From Nocardia aurantia (lineage in GTDB: Bacteria; Actinomycetota; Actinomycetes; Mycobacteriales; Mycobacteriaceae), in contig NZ_WEGI01000008.1 of NCBI RefSeq assembly GCF_009604425.1, positions 186,001 through 250,000 on the forward strand: 64,000 bases of DNA, given 5' to 3'. The translations under genes and the position numbers were made by a program. This document shows, one piece after another, positions 57,076 through 64,000 of the stretch (position 1 is its first letter; each line of letters starts with the position of its first letter). The notes beneath the pieces were generated by a model, which saw nothing but the letters and a program-made list of their open reading frames with translations, searched no databases and was not told the origin of the DNA.

Positions 57076-58257
57076 GTGTCATCAGCCACCCTGCCGCCTC
57101 TGGTGGAGCCTGCCGCGGAGCTGACCAAGGACGAGGTCGCCCGCTACAGCCGGCATCTGATCATCCCCGACGTCGGCGTCGACGGGCAGAAACGCCTGAA
57201 GAACGCCAAGGTTCTGGTGATCGGCGCGGGCGGGCTGGGCTCGCCGGCCCTGCTGTATCTGGCGGCCGCCGGCGTCGGCACCCTCGGCATCGTGGAATTC
57301 GACGAGGTCGACTCGTCGAATCTGCAACGGCAGATCATCCACGGCGAATCCGATATCGGCCGCAGCAAGGCCGACAGCGCACGCGATTCCATCGTCGAGA
57401 TCAATTCGCATGTGACCGTGCACCTGCACAAGATCCGGCTGGAGCCGGACAACGCGGTCGACCTGTTCCGGCAGTACGACCTGATCGTCGACGGCACCGA
57501 CAACTTCGCCACCCGCTACCTGGTGAACGACGCCGCGGTGCTGGCGGGCAAGCCGTACGTGTGGGGTTCGATCTACCGGTTCGAGGGCCAGGTCTCGGTG
57601 TTCTGGGAGGACGCCCCGGACGGCCGCGGCATCAACTACCGCGATCTGTACCCGGAGGCCCCGCCGCCGGGCATGGTCCCCTCCTGCGCCGAGGGTGGCG
57701 TGCTGGGTGTGCTGTGCGCGTCGATCGGCTCGGTCATGGTCACCGAGGCGATCAAGCTGATCACCGGCATCGGTGAGTCGCTGCTCGGCCGCCTGATGGT
57801 CTACGACGCACTGGACATGAACTACCGGACCATCAAGCTGCGGCGCGACCCGGCCCGCGAGCCGATCACCGAACTGATCGACTACGACGCCTTCTGCGGG
57901 GTGGTGTCGGAGGAGGGCCAGGCCGCCGCGATCGGTTCCACGATCACCGCGCGCGAGCTGAAGGACATGCTCGACGCCGGCAAGGACGTGGCGATCATCG
58001 ACGTGCGCGAGCCCGTGGAGTGGGACATCGTCCGCATCGAGGGCGCCACGCTGATCCCCAAGGACCGCATCCTCTCCGGCGAGGCGCTGGCCGAACTGCC
58101 GCAGAATCGCCCGATCGTGCTGCACTGCAAGTCCGGGGTCCGCTCGGCCGAGGCGCTGGCCGCGCTCAAGCAGGCGGGTTTCTCCGACGCCACCCATCTG
58201 CAGGGCGGAATCCTCGCCTGGGCCAACCAGATCGACCCGTCCCTGCCCGTCTACTGA
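57076..58257 (+). CDS. moeZ: Adenylyltransferase/sulfurtransferase MoeZ
   Basis: 393 residues. ThiF/E1-like domain: I-G-A-G-G-L-G-S-P-A-L-L-Y-L-A-A-A-G nucleotide loop, Q-R-Q-I-I-H and D-G-T-D-N-F-A-T-R-Y. The C-terminal rhodanese domain has H-C-K-S-G-V-R-S-A-E with the catalytic Cys. It activates and sulfurates MoaD/CysO-type proteins for molybdopterin and cysteine synthesis. GTG 57076 with GAGGAG upstream; the open frame before it is not part of the gene. Confidence 0.94.
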   Translation: MSSATLPPLVEPAAELTKDEVARYSRHLIIPDVGVDGQKRLKNAKVLVIGAGGLGSPALLYLAAAGVGTLGIVEFDEVDSSNLQRQIIHGESDIGRSKADSARDSIVEINSHVTVHLHKIRLEPDNAVDLFRQYDLIVDGTDNFATRYLVNDAAVLAGKPYVWGSIYRFEGQVSVFWEDAPDGRGINYRDLYPEAPPPGMVPSCAEGGVLGVLCASIGSVMVTEAIKLITGIGESLLGRLMVYDALDMNYRTIKLRRDPAREPITELIDYDAFCGVVSEEGQAAAIGSTITARELKDMLDAGKDVAIIDVREPVEWDIVRIEGATLIPKDRILSGEALAELPQNRPIVLHCKSGVRSAEALAALKQAGFSDATHLQGGILAWANQIDPSLPVY

Positions 58258-58320
58258 GCCGCCCGGCGGTCCCGGCGCGGCTCCCGTGGATGCCGACCGG
58301 TCCGGGATACGGTACGGTCC

Positions 58321-59172
58321 GTGACTTCTGTGGAACCTCCCGAACACGTGCGCGGCACGTTCGGGCTTCGCGAGGTGACGCCGGTCGCGCTCGGCGACTG
58401 GGACGGCGGATGGCGCTGCGGTGACGTGGTGCTCAGCCCGGTGGCCGATCACGCCCGCGCGGCGTGGTCGGCGAAGGTCCGCGAGAACCTGAAGGTCGAC
58501 GGGCTGCGGCTGGCCCGCCCGGTGCGGGCCACCGACGGCCGATACGTGGTGTCGGGCTGGCGCGCGGACACCTATCTCGACGGTGTCCCCGACGCCCGGC
58601 ACGACGAGGTCGTCTCGGTGTCGCTGCGGCTGCACCGGTCCACCGGCGCGCTGGAGCGTCCGCGGTTCCTGTCACAGCAGCCGGTCGCGCCCTACGGGGA
58701 TGTCGACGTGTTCGCGGCGGCCGACCGGGCGGCGTGGGAGCCGGTCCCGCTGCGCGCCCTGAAACTCGGTGGCATGCAACCGGCCACCTCCCCGGACGGT
58801 CAGCGCAGCCTGCAGATGCTGACCCAGCTGTCCACCCTGCGCAAGCAGGTCCGGACCCCACCGCAGCTGGTGCACGGCGATCTGTTCGGGACCGTGCTGT
58901 TCGCCGCCGAGGACGGCCCCGGCCTCACCGACATCACCCCGTACTGGCGGCCCGCGGCCTGGGCCGCGGGCGTGATCGTCGTCGACGCGCTGTCCTGGGG
59001 CGGCGCCGACGACGGATTGCTGCGGCGCTGGACCGATCTGCCGGAATGGCCGCAGATGTTGTTGCGGGCGGTCATGTTCCGGCTCGCGGTACACGCATTG
59101 CATCCGCGGTCCACCCCGGAGGCGTTCGCGGGACTGGCCCGCACCGCCGATATGGTGCGCCTGATGGTGTGA
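58321..59172 (+). CDS. TIGR02569-like APH-fold protein (Rv3205c-like)
   Basis: 283 residues. Starts with a F-G-L-R-E-V-T-P-V-A-L-G-D-W-D-G-G segment and has L-V-H-G-D-L-F near residue 190 and D-I-T-P-Y-W-R-P after it, the pattern of the actinobacterial TIGR02569 kinase-like family. The Brenner Asn is replaced by a Thr/Val stretch, so catalysis is doubtful. Function unknown. GTG 58321; sits 63 bp after moeZ, as in mycobacteria. Confidence 0.8.
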   Translation: MTSVEPPEHVRGTFGLREVTPVALGDWDGGWRCGDVVLSPVADHARAAWSAKVRENLKVDGLRLARPVRATDGRYVVSGWRADTYLDGVPDARHDEVVSVSLRLHRSTGALERPRFLSQQPVAPYGDVDVFAAADRAAWEPVPLRALKLGGMQPATSPDGQRSLQMLTQLSTLRKQVRTPPQLVHGDLFGTVLFAAEDGPGLTDITPYWRPAAWAAGVIVVDALSWGGADDGLLRRWTDLPEWPQMLLRAVMFRLAVHALHPRSTPEAFAGLARTADMVRLMV

Positions 59173-59179
59173 AAGTCGT

Positions 59180-59848
59180 TCAGCGGTCCGAATATTCGGA
59201 GATGAGCAGGCCGAGGAAACAATTGGCGGCGCGGGCCGCGCGGTCGGCGTCGCCGTCGACGACGGCCTGCACCAGTTCGGCGTGCTCGTGGTGGTACGGG
59301 CCGAGCGCGCGGGCGATGTTGACCCGGATGCCCTGCTCGATCACCGGCAGCAGCGAATCGTAGAACTCCAGGTACACCGCGTTGTGGCTGGCCACCACGA
59401 TGGCCCGGTGCAGCTGCACATCGATGTCGAGGGCCTCGGCGCCGGTCTCGTCCCAGGCCTGCCTGCGCTCCTCCAGCAATCGCTGCAAGGCCGCGATGTC
59501 CGCGTCGTCGCGGCGCTGCGCGGCCAGGCGCGCCGCGGTGGTGTCGAGGGCCTGCCGTAGCTCGAGCACGTCCCGGGCCTGCGCGTCGGCGAAGTATTTG
59601 GTCAGCGTGCCGCCGAGGTCGGAGGTGGCGATGACGTAGGTGCCCGAGCCCTGCCGGCGCTCCAGCATGCCGGCGTGCACGAGGGCCTGCACGGCCTCGC
59701 GGACGGTGTTGCGGCCGGTGCCGGTGAGCTCGGTCAGTTCCGGCTCGGTCGGGATGCGGGAGCCGACCGGCCAGCTGCCGGAGCGGATTTCGGCACGCAG
59801 CTGCTCGGTGACCTGCGCGATGAGGCTGGTGCGGCGGACGGGTTGCAC
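59180..59848 (-). CDS. GntR-family regulator (FadR/FCD type)
   Basis: 222 residues. N-terminal winged helix with P-T-E-P-E-L-T-E-L-T-G-T-G-R-N-T-V-R-E-A-V and G-S-G-T-Y-V, then an FCD domain (D-V-L-E-L-R-Q-A-L, D-V-Q-L-H-R-A-I, H-H-E-H-A-E-L-V). The FCD metal site ligands D, H, H are plausible. Divergent from the transporter, with a palindrome between them. Confidence 0.9.
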   Translation of the reverse strand: MQPVRRTSLIAQVTEQLRAEIRSGSWPVGSRIPTEPELTELTGTGRNTVREAVQALVHAGMLERRQGSGTYVIATSDLGGTLTKYFADAQARDVLELRQALDTTAARLAAQRRDDADIAALQRLLEERRQAWDETGAEALDIDVQLHRAIVVASHNAVYLEFYDSLLPVIEQGIRVNIARALGPYHHEHAELVQAVVDGDADRAARAANCFLGLLISEYSDR

Positions 59849-59877
59849 GCGTCACAGCCTACAGCGCGGGTATCCCG

Positions 59878-59914
59878 TTGCTTCGTATCGTCCAATCATC
59901 CTATGATTTTTACG
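59878..59914 (+). promoter_or_regulatory. Promoter and operator of CynX-type transporter (leaderless)
   Basis: TTGCTT (59878-59883), 18-nt spacer, TATGAT (59902-59907). The predicted start site falls on the GTG at 59914, implying a leaderless mRNA. AATCAT-CCT-ATGATT (59894-59908) is a perfect inverted repeat over the -10, probably the GntR operator. Confidence 0.65.
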
Positions 59915-61215
59915 TGACCGTAACCGCCGATCGCCGGACCACCGCCGCCCTGTCCCGCCCCTCCCTCCGCGAGGGGCGGCTGCTCGTGCTGGCGGCGATC
60001 GTATTGTCCGCGCTCAACCTGCGGACCGCGGTCACCGCGTTCACCCCGCTGGCCGAGCGGATCGGCCACGACATCGGCTATTCGACGGCCGTCGTCGGCG
60101 TGTTCGGCATGATCCCGACCGCGATGTTCGCGCTGGCCGGGCTGCTCACCCCGGTGCTGGTGCAGCGGCTGGGCCTGGAGCGCACGGTGCTGGTCGCGAT
60201 GCTCGCCGCGGGGGCCGGGCAGGTCGTGCGGGCCGTGGTCCCGCAGACCTGGGAATTGCTGGTGTGCTCGGCGCTGGCGCTGACCGGGATGGGCGTCGGC
60301 AACGTGGTGATCCCGCCGCTGGTCAAGCGGTACTTCGCCGACCGGGTGTCGGTGCTGAGCTCGGTCTACATCACCATGGTGCAGCTCGGCACGGTGGTGC
60401 CGGCGCTGGTCGCCGTGCCGGTGGCGCAGGCGCACGGCTGGCGGATCTCGCTCGGCATGTGGGCCGTGCTCGCGTTCGTGGCGGTGCTGCCGTGGGCCGG
60501 CGTGCTGCGCGGCCGCCGGGGCCGGGATCTGGCGGATCGCACAGCGCTGGACGCGCTGCCGGACCTCGCCGACACGGACCGGCCGGCAGTGCAGGCCGCC
60601 GCCGAGCGGCCGGTCGCCGGCCCGGTGTGGCGCTCGCCGGTGGCGTGGGGCATGGCGGGCATGTTCGGCATGACCTCGCTGACCACCTACGCCATGTTCA
60701 CCTGGTTACCGAAGATCTTCACCGACGCCGGCGCGAGCGCCGCGTTCGGCGGCGGCATGGTCGGCGTGTTCGCGCTGATCGGACTGGTGTCCGCGCTGAC
60801 CGCGCCGCCGCTGGCCGCGCGGATGCGCAATCCGTTCGTGGTCGTGATCGGTTGCGTCGCTTGTTATTTCGCCGCCTTCGCGGGACTGTTGCTGGCGCCG
60901 ATGGGCGCGCCGGTGCTGTGGGTGCTGTTGCTGGGCCTGGGCCCGAGCACCTTCCCGATGGCGCTGACATTGATCAATCTGCGCAGCCGCACCCAGGCCG
61001 GATCGGCGGCGCTGTCCGGCTTCACCCAGGGTGTGGGGTACATCGTCGCATGCGTCGGCCCGCTGTTGTTCGGTGTGCTGCACGGGGTTTCGGGCGGCTG
61101 GGCCGCGCCGTTCGCGTTGCTGGCGGCCGTCCAGGTGGTACTGCTGATCGCCGGCTGGCAGGCGTGCAAGCCGCGGCTGCTGGAGGACACCCTCGGGTTC
61201 GCCCGGTCGCGCTGA
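59914..61215 (+). CDS. CynX/NimT-type MFS transporter
   Basis: 433 residues with about 12 membrane spans. A-L-N-L-R-T-A-V-T-A-F-T-P-L near TM1 and the conserved V-V-I-P-P-L-V-K-R-Y-F fit the CynX/NimT family of cyanate/nitroimidazole-type permeases. Substrate not known. The GTG at 59914 is chosen since it coincides with the predicted transcript start; TTG 59878 lies inside the -35. Confidence 0.85.
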   Translation: MTVTADRRTTAALSRPSLREGRLLVLAAIVLSALNLRTAVTAFTPLAERIGHDIGYSTAVVGVFGMIPTAMFALAGLLTPVLVQRLGLERTVLVAMLAAGAGQVVRAVVPQTWELLVCSALALTGMGVGNVVIPPLVKRYFADRVSVLSSVYITMVQLGTVVPALVAVPVAQAHGWRISLGMWAVLAFVAVLPWAGVLRGRRGRDLADRTALDALPDLADTDRPAVQAAAERPVAGPVWRSPVAWGMAGMFGMTSLTTYAMFTWLPKIFTDAGASAAFGGGMVGVFALIGLVSALTAPPLAARMRNPFVVVIGCVACYFAAFAGLLLAPMGAPVLWVLLLGLGPSTFPMALTLINLRSRTQAGSAALSGFTQGVGYIVACVGPLLFGVLHGVSGGWAAPFALLAAVQVVLLIAGWQACKPRLLEDTLGFARSR

Positions 61216-61531
61216 TATCGGAAATGCGCGCGCCGGGAATGCTCATCGCACGGCTTGCCGGGCGGTGAGGGCCGGAGCATCATTTCTTGCGAGAGCAACG
61301 ATGTGTGGGCGACAACACACGCCCGCGGCACCTCTCACCGCTCCGACCTGCGATTGTCGGTGTTTCTTGACCGGCGGAAACGCCTGTGTCACACGGGCGA
61401 AACAATGGTTTCCCCCTCACCGGAGCCCCCGAAACCACGTGAGCAACCGTTGATGCACCGGTGATTTCGCGCAGCATCACCGCAATACCCGTTTCCTACG
61501 GTTGGGCCATCCGAATTCCAGGAGGCCCGAG
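61216..61531. other. 316-bp region upstream of nitrate operon
   Basis: Contains the GlnR-type box at 61367-61403 and a GGAGG at 61521-61525 for narK. No gene seen. The part nearest the transporter stop shows no clear terminator. Confidence 0.6.
61367..61403 (+). promoter_or_regulatory. GlnR-type nitrogen-control box upstream of narK
   Basis: Half-sites TTGAC (61367), GAAAC (61377), GTCAC (61388) and GAAAC (61399), spaced 5, 6 and 6 nt. The actinobacterial GlnR consensus is gTnAC-N6-GaAAC repeated. It lies 129 bp before the narK start. GlnR activates nitrate/nitrite assimilation in related organisms. Confidence 0.7.
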
Positions 61532-63025
61532 TTGACCACCACGCTGCCACGCAATCACGACATCGACCATTGGGATGCCGAAGACGTCGAGGCCTGGGCG
61601 GGCGGCGGTGAGCAGATCGCCCGCCGCAACCTGATCTGGTCGGTGTTCGCCGAGCACATCGGATTCTCGGTGTGGTCCATCTGGTCGGTGATGGTGCTGT
61701 TCATGCCGACCGACGTATTCCACATCGACCCGGCCGGCAAGTTCTTCCTCGGCGCCGTCCCCACTCTGGTCGGTGGCATCCTCCGCGTTCCCTACACCGT
61801 CGCCACCGCGAAGTTCGGCGGCCGCAACTGGACCATCTTCAGCGCGCTCGCGCTGTTGGTTCCGACGCTGCTCACGCTGTATTTCGTCAATCACCCGGGC
61901 ACCTCCTACACGACATTCCTGATCGTGGCGGCATTCGCGGGACTCGGCGGCGGCAATTTCGCGTCGTCGATGGCGAACATCAACGTCTTCTACCCGCAGC
62001 GGCGCAAGGGCTGGGCGCTGGGCATGAACGCCGGCGGCGGCAATATCGGCGTGCCGGCGATCCAGCTGGTCGGCCTGGCCGTCATCGCGACGCTCGGCAG
62101 CCAGTACGGGCACGCCTCGGTGGTCTGCCTGGTGTACCTGGTGCTGATCGTGCTCGCGGCGGTGGGCGCGGCGCTGAACATGAACAACGTCCGTAACCAG
62201 AAGGCCGACTACGGCTACATGCTGACCGCGCTGAAGGTCCCGCAGTCCTGGGCCATCGCCTTCCTGTACATCGGCACCTTCGGGTCGTTCATCGGGTACG
62301 GGTTCGCCTTCGGCCAGGTGCTGCAGATCGGTTTCATCGCCGGCGGGGCGAAGGCGGCGGCCGCCGCTCTGCACGCCGCGCAGATCGCGTTCATCGGCCC
62401 GCTGCTGGGCTCGCTGTCGCGGCCGTACGGCGGTAAATGGGCCGACAAGATCGGCGGCAGCAAGGTGACGCTGTACAGCTTCCTCGCGATGACCGCCGGC
62501 GCGATCATGGTGGCCGCCGCGAGCGCCGTCGCCGACGGGCACAAGCACGCCCCCAAGGGCGGCGTGATGGTGGCGCTGGTGGCCGGATTCATCGTCCTGT
62601 TCCTGGTGTCGGGCATCGGCAACGGCGCGGTCACCAAGATCATCCCGTCTGTCTTCGACGCGAAATCCCGTGGGCTGCGGCTCGATCCGGCTGCCCGGGC
62701 GGCCTGGTCACAGAACACCTCCGGCGCCCTGATCGGTGTCGTCGGCGCGATCGGCGCGCTCGGCGGCGTGGGCATCAACCTGGTGCTGCGCTCCTCGTAC
62801 TCCGCCACCAAGTCCGCAACCACCGCGTTCTGGGTGTTCACGGTCTTCTACCTGGTCTGCGCGCTGGTCTGCTGGGCCGTGTTCCTGCGCCGCCCGCGCT
62901 CCAGCGCATCGGCCCGCCCGGAGGAGGGGTCCGCGACCGGTGTGGTGACCGAGGCCGAGGCGCTGGTGCTGGAGGCCGAGGCCACCGACAGCGGCGCGGC
63001 AGTCGTGCCGAACACCGCTCACTGA
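61532..63025 (+). CDS. narK: Nitrate/nitrite transporter NarK
   Basis: 497 residues with about 12 spans. G-L-G-G-G-N-F-A-S-S-M-A-N and G-M-N-A-G-G-G-N-I-G are the nitrate signature motifs. The C-terminal tail is long and acidic. TTG 61532 has GGAGG 6 nt upstream; the frame is open 10 codons earlier but lacks a ribosome site. Operon with nirB 36 bp downstream. Confidence 0.93.
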   Translation: MTTTLPRNHDIDHWDAEDVEAWAGGGEQIARRNLIWSVFAEHIGFSVWSIWSVMVLFMPTDVFHIDPAGKFFLGAVPTLVGGILRVPYTVATAKFGGRNWTIFSALALLVPTLLTLYFVNHPGTSYTTFLIVAAFAGLGGGNFASSMANINVFYPQRRKGWALGMNAGGGNIGVPAIQLVGLAVIATLGSQYGHASVVCLVYLVLIVLAAVGAALNMNNVRNQKADYGYMLTALKVPQSWAIAFLYIGTFGSFIGYGFAFGQVLQIGFIAGGAKAAAAALHAAQIAFIGPLLGSLSRPYGGKWADKIGGSKVTLYSFLAMTAGAIMVAAASAVADGHKHAPKGGVMVALVAGFIVLFLVSGIGNGAVTKIIPSVFDAKSRGLRLDPAARAAWSQNTSGALIGVVGAIGALGGVGINLVLRSSYSATKSATTAFWVFTVFYLVCALVCWAVFLRRPRSSASARPEEGSATGVVTEAEALVLEAEATDSGAAVVPNTAH

Positions 63026-63061
63026 TCCGACATTCCGACCCGACACCACAAAGGACAGAGC

Positions 63062-64000
63062 ATGAACGCCGCAGTGGAGCCCGGTGCCCGCAAGACCGTG
63101 GTCGTCGCCGGACACGGCATGGTCGGTCACCGGTTCGTGGAGGCGCTGCGCGCCCGTGACCTGGACGGCCGCTGGCAGGTCGTCGTCCTGGGCGAGGAGA
63201 CGCTGCCCGCCTACGATCGGGTCGGACTGTCGTCCTACGTCGGCAGCTGGGACGCCGCGCAGCTGGCGCTGCCCGGCAACGAGTACGCCGGCGACGATCT
63301 GGTGGACCTGCGGGTCGGGGTGCGGGCCGACGCGATCGACCCCGCGACCCGCAAGGTCACCACCTCCACCGGTGACGTCGTCGGCTACGACGCCCTGGTG
63401 CTGGCCACCGGCTCGTACCCGTTCGTGCCGCCGGTGCCGGGCCACGACCTGCCCGCTTGTTTCGTCTACCGGACCCTCGAGGATCTCGACGGCATCCGGG
63501 CCACCGCGCAGGCGGCCGGGCCCGGCGCGGTCGGCGTGGTCGTCGGCGGCGGGCTGCTGGGCCTGGAGGCCGCCAACGCGCTGCGGCTGCTGGGCATGAC
63601 CCCGCACGTCGTCGAGTACAACAGCCGCCTGATGCCGGCCCAGGTCGACGAGGGCGGCGGCGCCATCCTGGAGCGGCTGGTCACCGATCTCGGCCTGGAG
63701 GTGCACACCGGCGTCGGCACCTCGGCCATCGAACCCGCGGAAGACGGTGCGGGACTTCGGATCACGCTGTCGGACGAGTCGGTGATCGATGCCGCCCTGG
63801 TGGTCTTCTCCGCCGGTGTCCGCCCGCGGGACCAGCTCGCCCGCGACGCCGGCCTCGAGGTCGGCCCGCGCGGCGGCGTGATCACCGATCTCGGGATGCG
63901 CACCTCCGACCCGCACATCTGGGCCGTCGGCGAGGTCGCGGCGGTCGAGGGCAGCTGCTACGGCCTGGTCGCCCCCGGCTACACGACCGCGGAGGTCGCG
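63062..64000 (+). CDS. nirB: Assimilatory nitrite reductase large subunit NirB, 3' end outside window
   Basis: 313 codons visible, open to the window end. FAD-binding V-V-V-A-G-H-G-M-V-G, the Y-D-R-V-G-L-S segment, A-T-G-S-Y-P-F-V-P-P and an NAD-binding G-V-V-V-G-G-G-L-L-G-L-E-A, then A-V-G-E-V-A as in NirB. The iron-sulfur/siroheme part lies beyond the edge. ATG 63062 follows AAAGGACAG. Reduces nitrite to ammonium with NirD. Confidence 0.92.
   Translation, partial: MNAAVEPGARKTVVVAGHGMVGHRFVEALRARDLDGRWQVVVLGEETLPAYDRVGLSSYVGSWDAAQLALPGNEYAGDDLVDLRVGVRADAIDPATRKVTTSTGDVVGYDALVLATGSYPFVPPVPGHDLPACFVYRTLEDLDGIRATAQAAGPGAVGVVVGGGLLGLEAANALRLLGMTPHVVEYNSRLMPAQVDEGGGAILERLVTDLGLEVHTGVGTSAIEPAEDGAGLRITLSDESVIDAALVVFSAGVRPRDQLARDAGLEVGPRGGVITDLGMRTSDPHIWAVGEVAAVEGSCYGLVAPGYTTAEVA

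Overview
The window is high-GC actinobacterial DNA, most likely from Nocardia or a close relative in Nocardiaceae. From about 30 kb to 59 kb the gene content and order follow the Mycobacterium tuberculosis Rv3204-Rv3228 neighbourhood as I recall it: aroA/rsgA, SRAP protein, sigH-rshA, biotinylated protein, pdtaS, whiB1, lipid kinase, GNAT, phosphoglycerate-mutase-like phosphatase, rhlE, ferritin-like protein, DUF3107, TetR, DUF3152, moeZ and a TIGR02569-like protein. This backbone shows WhiB, SigH/RshA and PdtaS, typical of mycolic-acid actinomycetes.

Bases 2-29718 are different. A single reading frame of more than 9,300 codons, open at the left edge, encodes a protein of about 1 MDa. It strings together a papain-like deamidase, two methyltransferase-like domains, a Nudix domain with a broken catalytic box, a DUF3626 domain, a PP2C phosphatase, a DUF218 domain, several helix-turn-helix segments, an aminoglycoside-phosphotransferase-like kinase, a 4'-phosphopantetheinyl transferase and, at the C-terminus, a bacterial sugar-phosphate transferase. 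Several modules are duplicated internally, and a nearly identical linker occurs twice about 9.5 kb apart. It is followed after 62 bp by a WXG100-like protein whose C-terminal zincin-like domain appears to have lost its metal ligands. The pair looks like an accessory type VII secretion-associated polymorphic-effector locus inserted beside rsgA; secretion is inference.

From 29.7 to 39.5 kb: rsgA and aroA (overlapping), an aldehyde dehydrogenase, an SRAP DNA-crosslink protein, a small exported protein, a MarR-controlled drug exporter, a YbaK-type deacylase, and the redox sigma factor SigH with its zinc anti-sigma factor. SigH has two well-placed starts and an upstream ECF-type promoter. From 39.5 to 45.6 kb: the 24-residue ribosomal protein bL37, the biotinylated protein, PdtaS, WhiB1 with a CRP-like site upstream, a lipid kinase, a membrane protein, GNAT and a histidine phosphatase. 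From 45.6 to 53.4 kb: a regulator/hydrolase divergent pair sharing a perfect inverted repeat, a pair of flavin monooxygenases, a PQQ-like membrane protein and RhlE. From 53.9 to 59.2 kb: ferritin-like protein, DUF3107, TetR, DUF3152 peptidase-like protein, MoeZ and a kinase-like protein. The right end is a GntR/CynX-type transporter pair and a nitrate assimilation operon (narK-nirB, the latter cut by the window edge) preceded by a GlnR-type box.

No tRNA, rRNA, insertion sequence or CRISPR array was seen. Domain and regulatory calls were made by reading motifs; no profile search could be run. Residue numbers in the giant protein count from the TTG at base 8, because its real start is outside the window.
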